Source of the DNA: UBA3263 sp964528425
GTDB lineage: Bacteria; Bacteroidota; Bacteroidia; Bacteroidales; Muribaculaceae
Direction of reading: 5' to 3'
Assembly (NCBI GenBank): GCA_964528425.1
Contig: CAZGTD010000005.1
Span: 15,591 to 79,590, forward strand
DNA length: 64,000 nucleotides
A program made the position numbers and the translations under genes. Under the pieces are notes generated by a model, which worked only from the letters and a program-made list of their open reading frames with translations, did no database searches and was not told the origin of the DNA. Positions 34,285 through 44,117 of the stretch are shown here, piece after piece; within the stretch, counting starts at the first letter, position 1; every line of letters begins with the position of its first letter.

Positions 34285-37146
34285 TCAGGCTTTTTTCTTG
34301 CGGTTGGTAAGGTAAGCAACCGGAGCGGCAATGTAGATGGTAGCGAGAGTACCGATAACTACGCCGCTGATCATTGCGAAGGTGAACGCACGGATTGCTT
34401 CGCCGCCCAGAATGAAGATACACAGAAGAACCAGCAGGGTCGAGGCCGAGGTCATGATCGTACGGCCCAAAGTGGAGTTGATCGAGCGGTTGATCAGGTC
34501 ATAGAAATTCTGTTTGGGGAAGAGGGCGATGTTTTCGCGAACACGGTCGAACACAACCACCGTATCGTTAATCTGATAACCGATAACGGTAAGGATTGCG
34601 GCAATGAAGGTCTGGTCGATTTCCATCGAGAAGGGAACCAGGCCGTAGAAGAAGCTGTAGAAACCAACGATGGTGAAGGCCGTGAAGGCTACTGCGGCAA
34701 GAGCGCCGACCGAGAATGCCACGTTGCGGAAGCGGATAAGGATGTAGAGGAACATCGCAATCAGCGCCAGGGTAACGGCAATATAGGCATCGGTCTTCAT
34801 ATCGTCGGCAACCGACGGACCTACTTTCTGCGAAGAAATCAGGCCGTAGTCGGTATTGGCGGTCGAGAACTGTTCGGGGGTAATTCCGTTCATTTCAGGA
34901 GCGAGACCCTGGAAGAGCAGACCAACGATTTCGGCTTCAACTTCAGGTGCGGAATCCTTAATCTTATAGTTGGTTGACACGCGAACCTGGTTTTTGTTTT
35001 CAACGGTGATTACGCTGAGCGAAGCATCGGGGAACAGAGGAGCCAGATCGGCCTGAATCTTCGAAGCTTCAACGGGGTGCTCGAACTTAACGGTGTAGTT
35101 GCGGCCACCGGAGAAGTCGATGCCCTGGTTGAGACCGCGGATGCAGAGCGAGGCAATGATTGCAACAATCATGATGCCGGCAACGGCGAACGAAATCTTG
35201 CGGGCGCCGAGGAAGTTATAGTGGGCATTGTTAAACATGTTGGCCGACAGCTTGGTCGAGAAGGTAAGCTTTTCAAAAGCTTTTTTCTTGGCACCGAGAA
35301 TGAACACCAGACGGGTCAGATAAACTGCGGTGAAGAACGAGCAGCAGAGGCCGATGATAAGGGTAGTGGCGAAGCCCTTGATAGGACCGGTGCCGAAGAG
35401 CAGCAGAATGATGCCGGTAATAATCGAGGTGAGGTTGGAGTCGAAGATTGCAGAGAAGGCGTTGGAGTAGCCGTCGGCAATTGCGGTGCGCGAGTTCTTG
35501 CCTGCGCGGAGTTCTTCTTTGGCGCGTTCGAAAATGAGCACGTTGGCGTCAACGGCCATGCCGAGCGCAAGCACGATACCGGCGATACCCGACAGGGTGA
35601 GCACTGCCTGGAAGGAGGCGAGGATACCGAAGGTGAAGAAGATGTTGAGCACCAGGCCGAGGTTGGCAACGAGGCCGGGGATGAGGCCATACATCGCGCA
35701 CATGAAAATCATGAGCAGAACCAGAGCCACAACGAACGACATGATGCCGTCTTTAATAGCCTTGGCGCCGAGCGAGGGTCCGACAACCATGTCGGAGATG
35801 ATGCTTACGCGAGCGGTCATCTTACCTGACTTCAGCACGTTGGCCAAGTCTTGGGCTTCCTGCACGGTAAAGTCACCGGTGATTTCCGAGGAGCCACCTT
35901 CAATAACGGTGTTGATGGTAGGATAGGAGTAAACAACGTCGTCGAGCACAATGGCCACGGGTTTACCGACGTTAGCGCGGGTAACTGCAGCCCACTGGCG
36001 AGCGCCTTCGGGGTTCATGCGCATGTTAACGGTCTGGCCGCGCATGGCGTCGAAGTCGGTCGAAGCATCAACGATGTTGTCGCCGTTCATGCGGGGGCGC
36101 TGTTCGTGAGTTTCGGGGTCGATATCGGTGCGCAGGGCAACGAGGGTGTAAATATCTTTCTGACCGCCGACGTTTTCGGGCTTAACGGCCTTGTTTGACC
36201 AGGCGAGCTTGAGGTTATTGGGCAGTGCGGCGCGAACTTCCGGAGCGCGGAAAATTGCGTTGATGGCTTCCTTATCCTTAGCGCGGGCATAGCCGATCAT
36301 CGGCGAGTTATACTGGCTGGGAGCGAGCAGGGTAGCCAGGGTGTCGTTCTTGTAGGCAAAAGCTTTACGGAGGCCTTCCTGAATGTCGGAGATATTATAC
36401 ATCTCGTAGAATTCAAGGTTGGCGGAACGCTGAAGCAGGTCGCGCACGCGTTCGTGTTCCTTAACGCCGGGAAGTTCCAGCAGAATCTGTCCCTGCTTGC
36501 CCTGAAGCACCTGAATGTTGGGCGAAACCACGCCGAAAGCGTCGATACGGTTGCGCAGAACGTTGGTAGCCGAGGTGTTAACGCGGTCCTGAGCTTCGGA
36601 TTTGAGTTTTTCGGCAACAGCGCCGTAGTTGGTGCCGTTGTTGGTGATGATGTCGGGGAAAACTACCGAGAAGTCAACCTGCGGATTGTTGGCCGCAGCC
36701 TTGTATTGCTCGATAAAGGTTTCAACATATTCGGTTTCGGGTGCGGCGTATGCAATCGAGTCTGTAGCATTGATTGCGCGGCGAAGGGTCGTGCCGTTGG
36801 GGTCTGCGGCGAGGGCTTTGAGCATGTCGCCCATGTTAACCTGGAGGGTAACGTTCATACCGCCCTTGAGGTCGAGGCCGAGACCAACGCCCCAGCGCTG
36901 AACTTCGGCGTAGGTGTAGCCCATATAAACGGGTTCGAGCGCTACGGAGTCCATGTAGTGCTTGTAGGCAGCGGTATAGGCGTCGGTTGTGTTGTCCGAA
37001 CCGGCCACTGCAACGGCGTACTCTTTGCCCTTGTTTTCAATCTGGTTTCCTTTCCAGGAGAACGACAGATAGAACAGGCAGATAAGCACGAGGAAGATGG
37101 CGATTACACCCGCCACGATACTTCCCAGAGAACCTTTGCTGTTCAT
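34285..37146 (-). CDS. secDF: Protein translocase SecD-SecF fusion
   Basis: 953 residues with both subunits in one chain, as usual in Bacteroidota. It uses the proton gradient to pull preproteins through SecYEG. The SecD half has GLGLDLKGGMNVTLQVNM (about 82-99) and LPGVKEHERVRDLLQR (P1 domain), and RND-like membrane segments at about 470-640 with GMAVDANVLIFERAKEELR. The SecF half begins near 660 (NFLGARKISFAVAGIM, then GIDFSGG) and ends in TVVVFDRVRENI. The gene stands alone with a consensus promoter and terminator. Confidence 0.97.
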   Translation of the reverse strand: MNSKGSLGSIVAGVIAIFLVLICLFYLSFSWKGNQIENKGKEYAVAVAGSDNTTDAYTAAYKHYMDSVALEPVYMGYTYAEVQRWGVGLGLDLKGGMNVTLQVNMGDMLKALAADPNGTTLRRAINATDSIAYAAPETEYVETFIEQYKAAANNPQVDFSVVFPDIITNNGTNYGAVAEKLKSEAQDRVNTSATNVLRNRIDAFGVVSPNIQVLQGKQGQILLELPGVKEHERVRDLLQRSANLEFYEMYNISDIQEGLRKAFAYKNDTLATLLAPSQYNSPMIGYARAKDKEAINAIFRAPEVRAALPNNLKLAWSNKAVKPENVGGQKDIYTLVALRTDIDPETHEQRPRMNGDNIVDASTDFDAMRGQTVNMRMNPEGARQWAAVTRANVGKPVAIVLDDVVYSYPTINTVIEGGSSEITGDFTVQEAQDLANVLKSGKMTARVSIISDMVVGPSLGAKAIKDGIMSFVVALVLLMIFMCAMYGLIPGLVANLGLVLNIFFTFGILASFQAVLTLSGIAGIVLALGMAVDANVLIFERAKEELRAGKNSRTAIADGYSNAFSAIFDSNLTSIITGIILLLFGTGPIKGFATTLIIGLCCSFFTAVYLTRLVFILGAKKKAFEKLTFSTKLSANMFNNAHYNFLGARKISFAVAGIMIVAIIASLCIRGLNQGIDFSGGRNYTVKFEHPVEASKIQADLAPLFPDASLSVITVENKNQVRVSTNYKIKDSAPEVEAEIVGLLFQGLAPEMNGITPEQFSTANTDYGLISSQKVGPSVADDMKTDAYIAVTLALIAMFLYILIRFRNVAFSVGALAAVAFTAFTIVGFYSFFYGLVPFSMEIDQTFIAAILTVIGYQINDTVVVFDRVRENIALFPKQNFYDLINRSINSTLGRTIMTSASTLLVLLCIFILGGEAIRAFTFAMISGVVIGTLATIYIAAPVAYLTNRKKKA

Positions 37147-37225
37147 GTGTTTAGTGAGTTTCTTTTAATGTAAATTGGTTTAAAAATTATTTCAAAATGA
37201 TAGCGTTTTCGCATGAAAATGCGCG

Positions 37226-37257
37226 CAAATATACGAAAAAACTTTGAGCTGACCAAA
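37226..37257 (-). promoter_or_regulatory. Promoter of secDF
   Basis: On the minus strand TTTG (37254-37257), a 20-bp spacer and TATATTTG (37226-37233), leaving a leader of about 75 nt before the ATG at 37146. Confidence 0.7.
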
Positions 37258-37362
37258 TTTGCGGATTTTTCGGCAGTGCTCCGACCCGGCCAAAAATCGG
37301 TGCCCGCGAGAGGCTTAAAGTTAAAAAATTGAAAATTCGGCGGTTATTTGGGGGATTATTGC

Positions 37363-37370
37363 TAAATTTG
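37363..37370 (+). promoter_or_regulatory. -7 box for the DUF6242-to-bamA cluster
   Basis: TAAATTTG, 27 nt before the ATG at 37398. The nearest TTTG (37347-37350) is too close, so the -33 box is unclear. Confidence 0.5.
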
Positions 37371-37397
37371 CACGTTGATAATTACACTCCAGCAAAA

Positions 37398-38828
37398 ATG
37401 AATAAACCGACATTGCAATTCATCATACTGGCTTTGGCATCGGCGGCGGTTTTGCCGTCGTGTAACAGTTCGGACTCTCAGGAGCAGGAATATGCAGGCA
37501 ATCTGCTGAATTCCAGCACCATGATTTCCGATTTCAAACTCAAGGACAATGCCAAGGTTCTCGACAATCTTTCGAATGTGTTTTTCACAATCGACCAGAC
37601 CGGCGCCGAAATCTTCAATGCCGACTCGCTACCCTGGGGAACAGATGTCAGAAAGCTCGTTACCAACATAACTACCCAGGGCGAAGCTACCGTTAGAATT
37701 ATTATGCCCTCGCTGACCGACGGGTCGCAAACAACGGTTGAGGTTTCCGACTCGGTGAACTTTACGGGGACCAACGGGGTGATGCTGCGCGTAACCTCGG
37801 CCGACGGTTCGCGCGAGCGCGTATATAGGTGTAAGGTAAACGTTCACCGCTGCAACCCCGACTCGCTGCAGTGGACAATGCAGCCCTCTACCCTACCCTG
37901 TGCCGGCCTTGTCGGCCAGCAAACGGTTGAAATGGGCGGACGCTACTACTGCCTTGGCCAAAAGGCCGACGGAAAATTCGTCGTTGCCACTTCGGCCGAC
38001 GCCGAATCGCGGCCATGGGCCGAAACAACCTCGAATCTGCCCGCCGATGCCGACATCAATTCGCTGGCTGCCACGCCCGACGCCCTGTTTATGCGCTGCG
38101 CATCGGGCTCGGTTGTAACCTCGGCCGACGGCATATCATGGACTGAGGTCGCCACGGGGTGGTCGCACCTCTACGGCGCTTATGCCTCGCAAATTATCGG
38201 AGTTAAGAACGGCCGATGGATCTGCTATCCCTCTGGCAACGAGGGCGAACTTCCGGCCGGAATGCCCGTCATCGGAACTTCGCGCATGTGGACCTTTACC
38301 AACGACTGGGCCCTGAGCCCTCAGGCAATGTTTGCCGGCGGCCGCGACGCCTCCGGAAACTACAGCGGCGACACATGGGGTTTCGACGGCCGGCAATGGA
38401 TGCGCCTGAGCGGCTACCTCGGCGCGCGCCAGCTCCCCGGGGCTGAAAATATGGCCCTGGTGCCCTACTTCACCTTCCGCGTTAATTCAACCAACTACCT
38501 GACCACCAAACAGAGCGCATGGCTTGCATTTGGCGGACGAATGGCCAACGGCGAGCTGAACAAAAAGGTTTATATCTCGCTCGACAACGGCATCAACTGG
38601 CTCGAAGGTTCCGAAAGCATTCAGCTGCCGGCAGCGATTTCAGCTCGCACCTCTCCATCAATACTGCTGATCAACCAACTCCAGACCGCATCGCGCGCAA
38701 TAAAACCGATAACCCAATGGGATGCTCCCTATATTCACCTTATCGGTGGCTATGATGCCGATCAGAAACTGTTCGACCAATCATGGGTCGGCGTCATTAA
38801 CCGCCTAACTTTCAAACCTCTGCAATAA
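37398..38828 (+). CDS. DUF6242-type lipoprotein
   Basis: 476 residues from ATG 37398, which gives a signal peptide with lipobox LPSC (Cys22). A longer in-frame start upstream would cross the promoter box. It has an N-terminal Ig-like or cadherin-like part (about 40-165, TDGSQTTVEVSDSVNFTGTN) and a C-terminal propeller-like part with repeats around GDTWGFDGRQWMRLSG and FGGRMANGELNKKVYISLDN. The match to DUF6242 is from memory. It is the first gene of an envelope cluster; stop and next start overlap (TAATG). Confidence 0.85.
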   Translation: MNKPTLQFIILALASAAVLPSCNSSDSQEQEYAGNLLNSSTMISDFKLKDNAKVLDNLSNVFFTIDQTGAEIFNADSLPWGTDVRKLVTNITTQGEATVRIIMPSLTDGSQTTVEVSDSVNFTGTNGVMLRVTSADGSRERVYRCKVNVHRCNPDSLQWTMQPSTLPCAGLVGQQTVEMGGRYYCLGQKADGKFVVATSADAESRPWAETTSNLPADADINSLAATPDALFMRCASGSVVTSADGISWTEVATGWSHLYGAYASQIIGVKNGRWICYPSGNEGELPAGMPVIGTSRMWTFTNDWALSPQAMFAGGRDASGNYSGDTWGFDGRQWMRLSGYLGARQLPGAENMALVPYFTFRVNSTNYLTTKQSAWLAFGGRMANGELNKKVYISLDNGINWLEGSESIQLPAAISARTSPSILLINQLQTASRAIKPITQWDAPYIHLIGGYDADQKLFDQSWVGVINRLTFKPLQ

Positions 38829-39514
38829 TGACCAAATTCCTGCGCCTGATTCTTTGCGTGCTGCTGCCCTGCGCGGCGGCTTTCGGTGTGTCGGCCCAGG
38901 AAGAAACCTATAAGTTCGACCTCGGCGCCGGAGTTGGCATGAGCGGCTATCTGGGCGATGTGAACCAGGTCAACATGTTCCGTAACCCCGGCTTCGCGGC
39001 CCAGATCGGCTTCCGCTATCTGATTGACACGCGCTGGGCGCTTCGAACGGCCCTGACCACTGCCGGCCTCAAAGGCAACTCCTCGCAATTTTCAAATAAA
39101 TTCCCCGGACTTCGCGACTACAGTTTTTCGGCTCAGGCTTATGCCCTTGACGTTCGCGGCGAATTCAACTTTCTCCCCTACGGCATCGGCGAAACCTTCA
39201 AGCGCCTGAAACGCTGGACCCCATATATGGCCGCGGGTGTGGGCGCAGTGTTTTCACATTGCGGACAATCCAACGCCATAGCTTTTGAAATTCCTCTGGC
39301 CGTCGGCTTTAAGTTCAAGCTTCGCGAACGCCTGAACTTAGCGCTGGAATTTTCTATGGCCAAAGCGTTCGGCGACCGCCTGGACGGAAATATTTCCGAC
39401 CTGCAGGGAATAAAAAGCGACTTCATAAAAAACACCGACTGGCATTCGCAACTGCTGATTTCACTTACCTATGAATTCGGCAAGCGCTGCGAAACCTGCC
39501 ATTATAAAGATTAG
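38828..39514 (+). CDS. DUF6089-type outer-membrane beta-barrel protein
   Basis: 228 residues with a signal peptide (about 1-23, ending VSAQ). The barrel pattern starts at FDLGAGVGMSGYLGDVNQVN (about 29-48) and ends in LLISLTYEFG, with a short Cys-containing tail (CETC). In Bacteroidales this protein nearly always precedes uppS and bamA; its function is unknown, but the position suggests a role in envelope assembly. It overlaps the lipoprotein stop by 1 nt and is 9 bp from uppS. Confidence 0.9.
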   Translation: MTKFLRLILCVLLPCAAAFGVSAQEETYKFDLGAGVGMSGYLGDVNQVNMFRNPGFAAQIGFRYLIDTRWALRTALTTAGLKGNSSQFSNKFPGLRDYSFSAQAYALDVRGEFNFLPYGIGETFKRLKRWTPYMAAGVGAVFSHCGQSNAIAFEIPLAVGFKFKLRERLNLALEFSMAKAFGDRLDGNISDLQGIKSDFIKNTDWHSQLLISLTYEFGKRCETCHYKD

Positions 39515-39523
39515 ACCATCACT

Positions 39524-40294
39524 ATGTCATTCACCGAAAAGGCTCAACAACTCGACCCCGAACGCATTCCGGCCCACGTTGCCATTATTATGGACGGCAA
39601 CGGCCGCTGGGCCCGCAGCCGCGGCCTCGACCGCTCCGAAGGCCATGTGCGCGGAGTCGATACCGTGCGCCTGATAACCGAAGCCGCCTCCGAGCTTGGC
39701 GTCAAATATCTGACCCTCTATACTTTCTCGACCGAGAACTGGAACCGTCCCCAGGCCGAGGTCAACGCCCTGATGACCCTGGTTGGCATAGCAATTGCCC
39801 GCGAAACCCCCGACTTGATTAAAAACAACGTCAGGCTCACCATTATGGGCGACCTCGACCGCCTGCCGGCCGAAACCCTCGAATGCCTGCGCGGATGCAT
39901 GGCCGACACGGCCCACTGCACCGGCCTGGTGCTGAACCTTGCAATCAGCTACTCCTCGCGCTGGGAAATTACCGAAGCCGCACGCAAGCTTGCGCGCCGC
40001 GCAGCCGCCGGCGAACTCGATCCCGAAGCCATTACCGATGCCGACATGAGCGCCGCCATGGCCAGCCCCGACATTCCCGACCCCGACCTGCTGATCCGCA
40101 CCGGCGGCGACTATCGCATTTCAAACTATCTGCTCTGGCAGCTCGCCTACTCAGAACTAATATTCACTACGGGCTTCTGGCCCGACTTCAACAAGGAAGC
40201 CTTTGCCGACGCCCTGCTGACATTTCAACAGCGCCAGCGCCGCTTCGGCCTCACCGGCGACCAAGTAACTTCCGGCAACCAATCTGCCGTTTGA
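39524..40294 (+). CDS. uppS: Isoprenyl transferase, undecaprenyl diphosphate synthase
   Basis: 256 residues. It makes the C55 lipid carrier for peptidoglycan and surface glycans by adding isoprene units in cis. The signature is VAIIMDGNGRWARSRG (about 19-34), with YTFSTENWNRP and the C-terminal RTGGDYRISNYLLWQLAYSE. Full length. It lies between the DUF6089 gene and bamA, spaced by 9 and 21 bp. Confidence 0.97.
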   Translation: MSFTEKAQQLDPERIPAHVAIIMDGNGRWARSRGLDRSEGHVRGVDTVRLITEAASELGVKYLTLYTFSTENWNRPQAEVNALMTLVGIAIARETPDLIKNNVRLTIMGDLDRLPAETLECLRGCMADTAHCTGLVLNLAISYSSRWEITEAARKLARRAAAGELDPEAITDADMSAAMASPDIPDPDLLIRTGGDYRISNYLLWQLAYSELIFTTGFWPDFNKEAFADALLTFQQRQRRFGLTGDQVTSGNQSAV

Positions 40295-40315
40295 TTCCAT
40301 TCATCCACCCGACGC

Positions 40316-42964
40316 ATGCAACTCTTTTCAACCTTTTTCCGCACCCTGCCGCTAATGGCCGCGCTGATGCTCCCGGCCGCCGCCATAGCCCAGACTCCGG
40401 CCGACACAATCACTAACCCAAAGGTAATCTATGGCTCGCTGCCGCGAACCTATACCATTGCAGGCATCGAAGTTAACGGTGCGCCGAATTTCAACGCGCA
40501 AACAATCCAGAACTACGCCGGATTGAGCATTGGCGAACGCATTGAAATTCCCGGCACCGAGCTAACCAATGCCGCCAAGCGCCTGATGGCCCAGAAACTG
40601 TTCTCGCAGGTAAAAATCCGAGTGGCCAAAACCGTTGGCGGCCAGGCATGGCTGGTCTACGACCTGCGCCAGCAGCCGCGAATCCATTCGGTTGAATATC
40701 GCGGCATGAAGAAAAACGAACGCGAGGATATGGAATCGCGCCTTCACCTGCGCCAGGGCGACCAGATGACCCAGAACACCGTCGACGTTGTTGTAAAAGC
40801 CATTAAAGACTACTACAAGGAAAAAGGGTTTAACAATGCCGACGTAAAGGTTGTTTTGACCGACGTGCTCGACGCGCCGAACGAACAAGACGTTAAAATC
40901 ATCGTTGACCGCAGCAACAAAGTCAAGGTCAACTCCATCAACTTCACCGGCAACTCGGTGTTTTCGGACCGCCAGCTCCGAAACGCAATGAAGAAAACCA
41001 ATATCAACAAGGATATTATAAAACTCTTCTCGCAGAAAAAATTCACCGAAGCCGACTATGCGGACGACCTCGAAAAGATTCTTGAAAAATATAACGAACA
41101 CGGCTACCGCGACGCAGTTATCGTTGCCGACAGCGTAGTGCCCAACGAAAACGGCAAAGTTGACATTTACATTACCCTCGACGAGGGCAAACAATATTAC
41201 CTGCGCTCCATAAACTGGGTAGGCAACACGGTTTATAACTCCGACCGCCTCGAACAGGTGCTCGACATCAAACCTGGCGGCGTCTACAACGAAAAAATGC
41301 TGCGCAAACGCCTCAATGAAGACGAAGACGCCGTTGGCAACGCCTACTACAACAACGGCTACATTTTCGCTTCCATCAACCCCATCGACCGCCACATCGA
41401 CGGCGACTCCATCGATCTGGAGCTCCAGGTTATCGAGGGCCCGCAGGCACGCATCAACGCCGTTAACATAACCGGCAACGATCGCCTGTATGAAAAGGTT
41501 GTGCGCCGCGAACTGCGAACCCGCCCCGGCGAACTCTTTAACCGCGACGCCCTGATGCGCACAATGCGCGAAATCATGCAGATGGGCCATTTCGACCCTG
41601 AATCGGTGAGCCCCGACGTGCAGCCCAATCAGGAAGACGGCACGGTCGACATTAACTGGAACCTCACCTCCAAGGCCAACGACCAGATTGAACTGTCGCT
41701 CGGCTGGGGCCAGACGGGCCTGATCGGCAAGGTGGGCCTGAAGTTCACCAACTTCTCAATCAAGAACCTCTTCCACCCCAAAACCTACAAAGGACTGATT
41801 CCTCAGGGCGACGGCCAGACCTTCCAGCTTTCGGTGCAGACCAATGCCCGCTACTATCAGGCATATCAGATTTCGTTCCTCGACCCCTGGTTCGGCGGCA
41901 AACGCCCCAACGCATTCTCCGTTACCGGCTACTATTCGCGCCAAACCGGCATTTCCAACTCATTCTACAACAAAAACTATCTCAACGGGGGCAATATCTA
42001 CGACCCCTACGGCTATGGATATGGCTTTGGCTCCGGTTATGGCTACGGCTACAACAACGGCTACTCCTATCAGGACGCCTACGACCCCAACAAGGTGCTT
42101 CAGATGGCCGGCCTGACCGTCGGATTCGGCAAACGCCTGAACTGGCCCGACGACTACTTCACCTTTAATGCCGAGCTATCCTATAACTTTTATTCGCTGA
42201 AAAACTGGGAATACCTGTTTAAATTCTCAAACGGCACCTCCAACTCACTGGTACTCGGCCTGACGCTGGCCCGCAACTCGATAGATAATCCGCTGTTTAC
42301 GCGCTCGGGCTCCTCATTCCAGATCAACGCCCAGATAACGCCCCCGGCATCGCTCTTCATGCCCGGCCGCAATTGGGCCGCCCTGGCGGCCAGCCCCAAC
42401 GAAAAGGAACGCCGCGAACTCTACAAATGGGTCGAATACTGGAAAATACGCTTCCACTCGAAAACCTACACCCCGCTGATTAACCCCAACGGCAAATATA
42501 CACTCGTTTTGATGACCCGCGCCGACTTCGGCATTATCGGCTCATACAACAAGCATTTGAAAACTCCGTTTGAAACTTTCTATGTAGGCGGCGACGGCAT
42601 GTCGGGCTCATCGATGTATGCCACCGAAACCATTGCCCTGCGCGGCTACGACAACGGCTCGCTCACCCCCTACGGCCGCGAAGGCTATGCCTACACCCGT
42701 TTCGGGGTTGAACTCCACTTCCCCTTCCTGCTTCAGCCAACAACCACCATTTATGGTCTGGTATTCGCCGAAGGGGGCAACGCCTGGACCAAGGTTTCAG
42801 ACTTCAACCCCTTCCAGATGCGCCGCTCGGCCGGCGTTGGCCTGCGCGTTTACCTGCCTATGGTCGGCCTGCTCGGTATTGACTGGGGCTACGGTTTCGA
42901 CCGCGACGCCTACGGCAACCGCGGCGGCTCGCATTTCCACTTCGTACTCGGCCAGGAATTCTAA
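40316..42964 (+). CDS. bamA: Outer-membrane protein assembly factor BamA
   Basis: 882 residues. It has a signal peptide, five POTRA domains (about 45-460; for example VYDLRQQPRIHSVEYRGMKK and VNSINFTGNSVFSDRQLR) and a 16-strand barrel ending FHFVLGQEF with the terminal Phe. It inserts beta-barrel proteins into the outer membrane. Residues of about 562-595 form a Tyr/Gly-rich, low-complexity stretch (YGYGYGFGSGYGYGYNNG) in what should be an extracellular loop. The VRGF-like motif of the barrel lumen is present as ALRGYDNGSL. Two Skp-like genes follow it. Confidence 0.96.
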   Translation: MQLFSTFFRTLPLMAALMLPAAAIAQTPADTITNPKVIYGSLPRTYTIAGIEVNGAPNFNAQTIQNYAGLSIGERIEIPGTELTNAAKRLMAQKLFSQVKIRVAKTVGGQAWLVYDLRQQPRIHSVEYRGMKKNEREDMESRLHLRQGDQMTQNTVDVVVKAIKDYYKEKGFNNADVKVVLTDVLDAPNEQDVKIIVDRSNKVKVNSINFTGNSVFSDRQLRNAMKKTNINKDIIKLFSQKKFTEADYADDLEKILEKYNEHGYRDAVIVADSVVPNENGKVDIYITLDEGKQYYLRSINWVGNTVYNSDRLEQVLDIKPGGVYNEKMLRKRLNEDEDAVGNAYYNNGYIFASINPIDRHIDGDSIDLELQVIEGPQARINAVNITGNDRLYEKVVRRELRTRPGELFNRDALMRTMREIMQMGHFDPESVSPDVQPNQEDGTVDINWNLTSKANDQIELSLGWGQTGLIGKVGLKFTNFSIKNLFHPKTYKGLIPQGDGQTFQLSVQTNARYYQAYQISFLDPWFGGKRPNAFSVTGYYSRQTGISNSFYNKNYLNGGNIYDPYGYGYGFGSGYGYGYNNGYSYQDAYDPNKVLQMAGLTVGFGKRLNWPDDYFTFNAELSYNFYSLKNWEYLFKFSNGTSNSLVLGLTLARNSIDNPLFTRSGSSFQINAQITPPASLFMPGRNWAALAASPNEKERRELYKWVEYWKIRFHSKTYTPLINPNGKYTLVLMTRADFGIIGSYNKHLKTPFETFYVGGDGMSGSSMYATETIALRGYDNGSLTPYGREGYAYTRFGVELHFPFLLQPTTTIYGLVFAEGGNAWTKVSDFNPFQMRRSAGVGLRVYLPMVGLLGIDWGYGFDRDAYGNRGGSHFHFVLGQEF

Positions 42965-43033
42965 ACCTTTAGCCTCGTGAGTTGTCATATATATTAGAAA
43001 ACACGACTAACCAACCATAACCCCCCGCTGACT

Positions 43034-43549
43034 ATGAAAAAATTCCTCGTAATCCTACTGATGGGAGTTGCCGCCACACTCGGCGCCGCAGCCCAGAAAT
43101 ATGCTCTGGTCGATATGGAGTATATCCTCAAGAACTATCCTCAATATGAAATGGCCAACGAGCAGCTCAACCAGCTGTCGCAGCGCTGGCAGCGCGAAGT
43201 GGAAAATAAAAACGCCGCCGCCGAAAAACTCTTCAAAAACTATCAGTCGGAACTGGTTTTCATGACCGACGAACAGAAAAAAGCCAAAGAGCAAGAAATC
43301 GTTCAGGCCGAAAAAGCAGCCACCGACCTCAAGTATAAATACTTCGGTCCCGAGGGCGAGCTCTACAACAAACGCCAGTCGCTGATGGAACCGATTCAGG
43401 ACGAAATCTACAACGCAATCAAGAAAATTGCAGAAGAAAAAGGCTACCAAACCGTGTTTGACCGCGCTTCGTCGGCCAACATCATCTACGCCTCGCCGCG
43501 CATCGACATTTCCAACGAAGTGCTCAACCGGCTCGGATATTCAAAATAA
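43034..43549 (+). CDS. OmpH/Skp-family periplasmic chaperone, first copy
   Basis: 171 residues with a signal peptide (about 1-20, ending AAAQ). It is followed by a long charged coiled-coil region (WQREVENKNAAAEKLFKNYQ, about 54-73), typical of Skp, which forms a trimer with tentacle-like helices that holds unfolded outer-membrane proteins for BamA. It lies 69 bp after bamA. The second copy follows after 55 bp, a common tandem in Bacteroidota. Confidence 0.93.
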   Translation: MKKFLVILLMGVAATLGAAAQKYALVDMEYILKNYPQYEMANEQLNQLSQRWQREVENKNAAAEKLFKNYQSELVFMTDEQKKAKEQEIVQAEKAATDLKYKYFGPEGELYNKRQSLMEPIQDEIYNAIKKIAEEKGYQTVFDRASSANIIYASPRIDISNEVLNRLGYSK

Positions 43550-43554
43550 ATGCG

Positions 43555-43562
43555 TATATTTG
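43555..43562 (+). promoter_or_regulatory. Internal -7 box before the second skp gene
   Basis: TATATTTG 43 nt before the ATG at 43605. It could add transcription of the second skp and the TPR gene. No clear -33 box. Confidence 0.45.
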
Positions 43563-43604
43563 CACCCAAAATAGAAAATATTAACTAAACACCAAACTAT
43601 AAAA

Positions 43605-44099
43605 ATGATTAAAAAACTTTTGGTGGCTATTGCCATCCTTCTCCCCACCTGCGCTTTCGCCCAGGCTAAATTCGGCGTAGTCGACGCCGGAAGCATCATG
43701 GAACTGATGCCCGAATCTAAAGCCGCTCAGGACCAGATTGCAACCATCTCCAAACAGTATGAAGACGAATACGCCAAACTGACCGAAGCCATCAACAAAC
43801 AGGTGCAGGAATTCCAGGGTCTGGCCGAAGATACCCCCATTGCCATCCGCGAACGCCGCCAGCAGGAAATCCAGGACCTCGACCAGCGCATCCAGGCCTT
43901 CCAGCAGAAAGCTCAGCAAGACCTCGCCCGCAAACAGCAGGAACTCGTTGCTCCGATTCAGGAAAAACTCGTTAACGCCATCAAGGCCGTAGGCGCCGAC
44001 AAGGGCTTCACGATGATTTATCCCGACGGCGTTGCCATCTATGTCGGCACCGACGTTATCGACGTTACCCCCGACGTTAAAGCCAAACTCGGTCTCTAA
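43605..44099 (+). CDS. OmpH/Skp-family periplasmic chaperone, second copy
   Basis: 164 residues with a signal peptide (about 1-18, ending AFAQ). A Gln/Glu/Lys-rich coiled coil follows (RRQQEIQDLDQRIQAFQQKA, about 86-105). The C-terminal MIYPDGVAIYVGTDVIDVTP fits the Skp core. It is paralogous to the first copy but clearly diverged. Probably periplasmic, with the same client-holding role. Confidence 0.93.
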   Translation: MIKKLLVAIAILLPTCAFAQAKFGVVDAGSIMELMPESKAAQDQIATISKQYEDEYAKLTEAINKQVQEFQGLAEDTPIAIRERRQQEIQDLDQRIQAFQQKAQQDLARKQQELVAPIQEKLVNAIKAVGADKGFTMIYPDGVAIYVGTDVIDVTPDVKAKLGL

Positions 44100-44117
44100 T
44101 CTAAATAACCCAAAACC

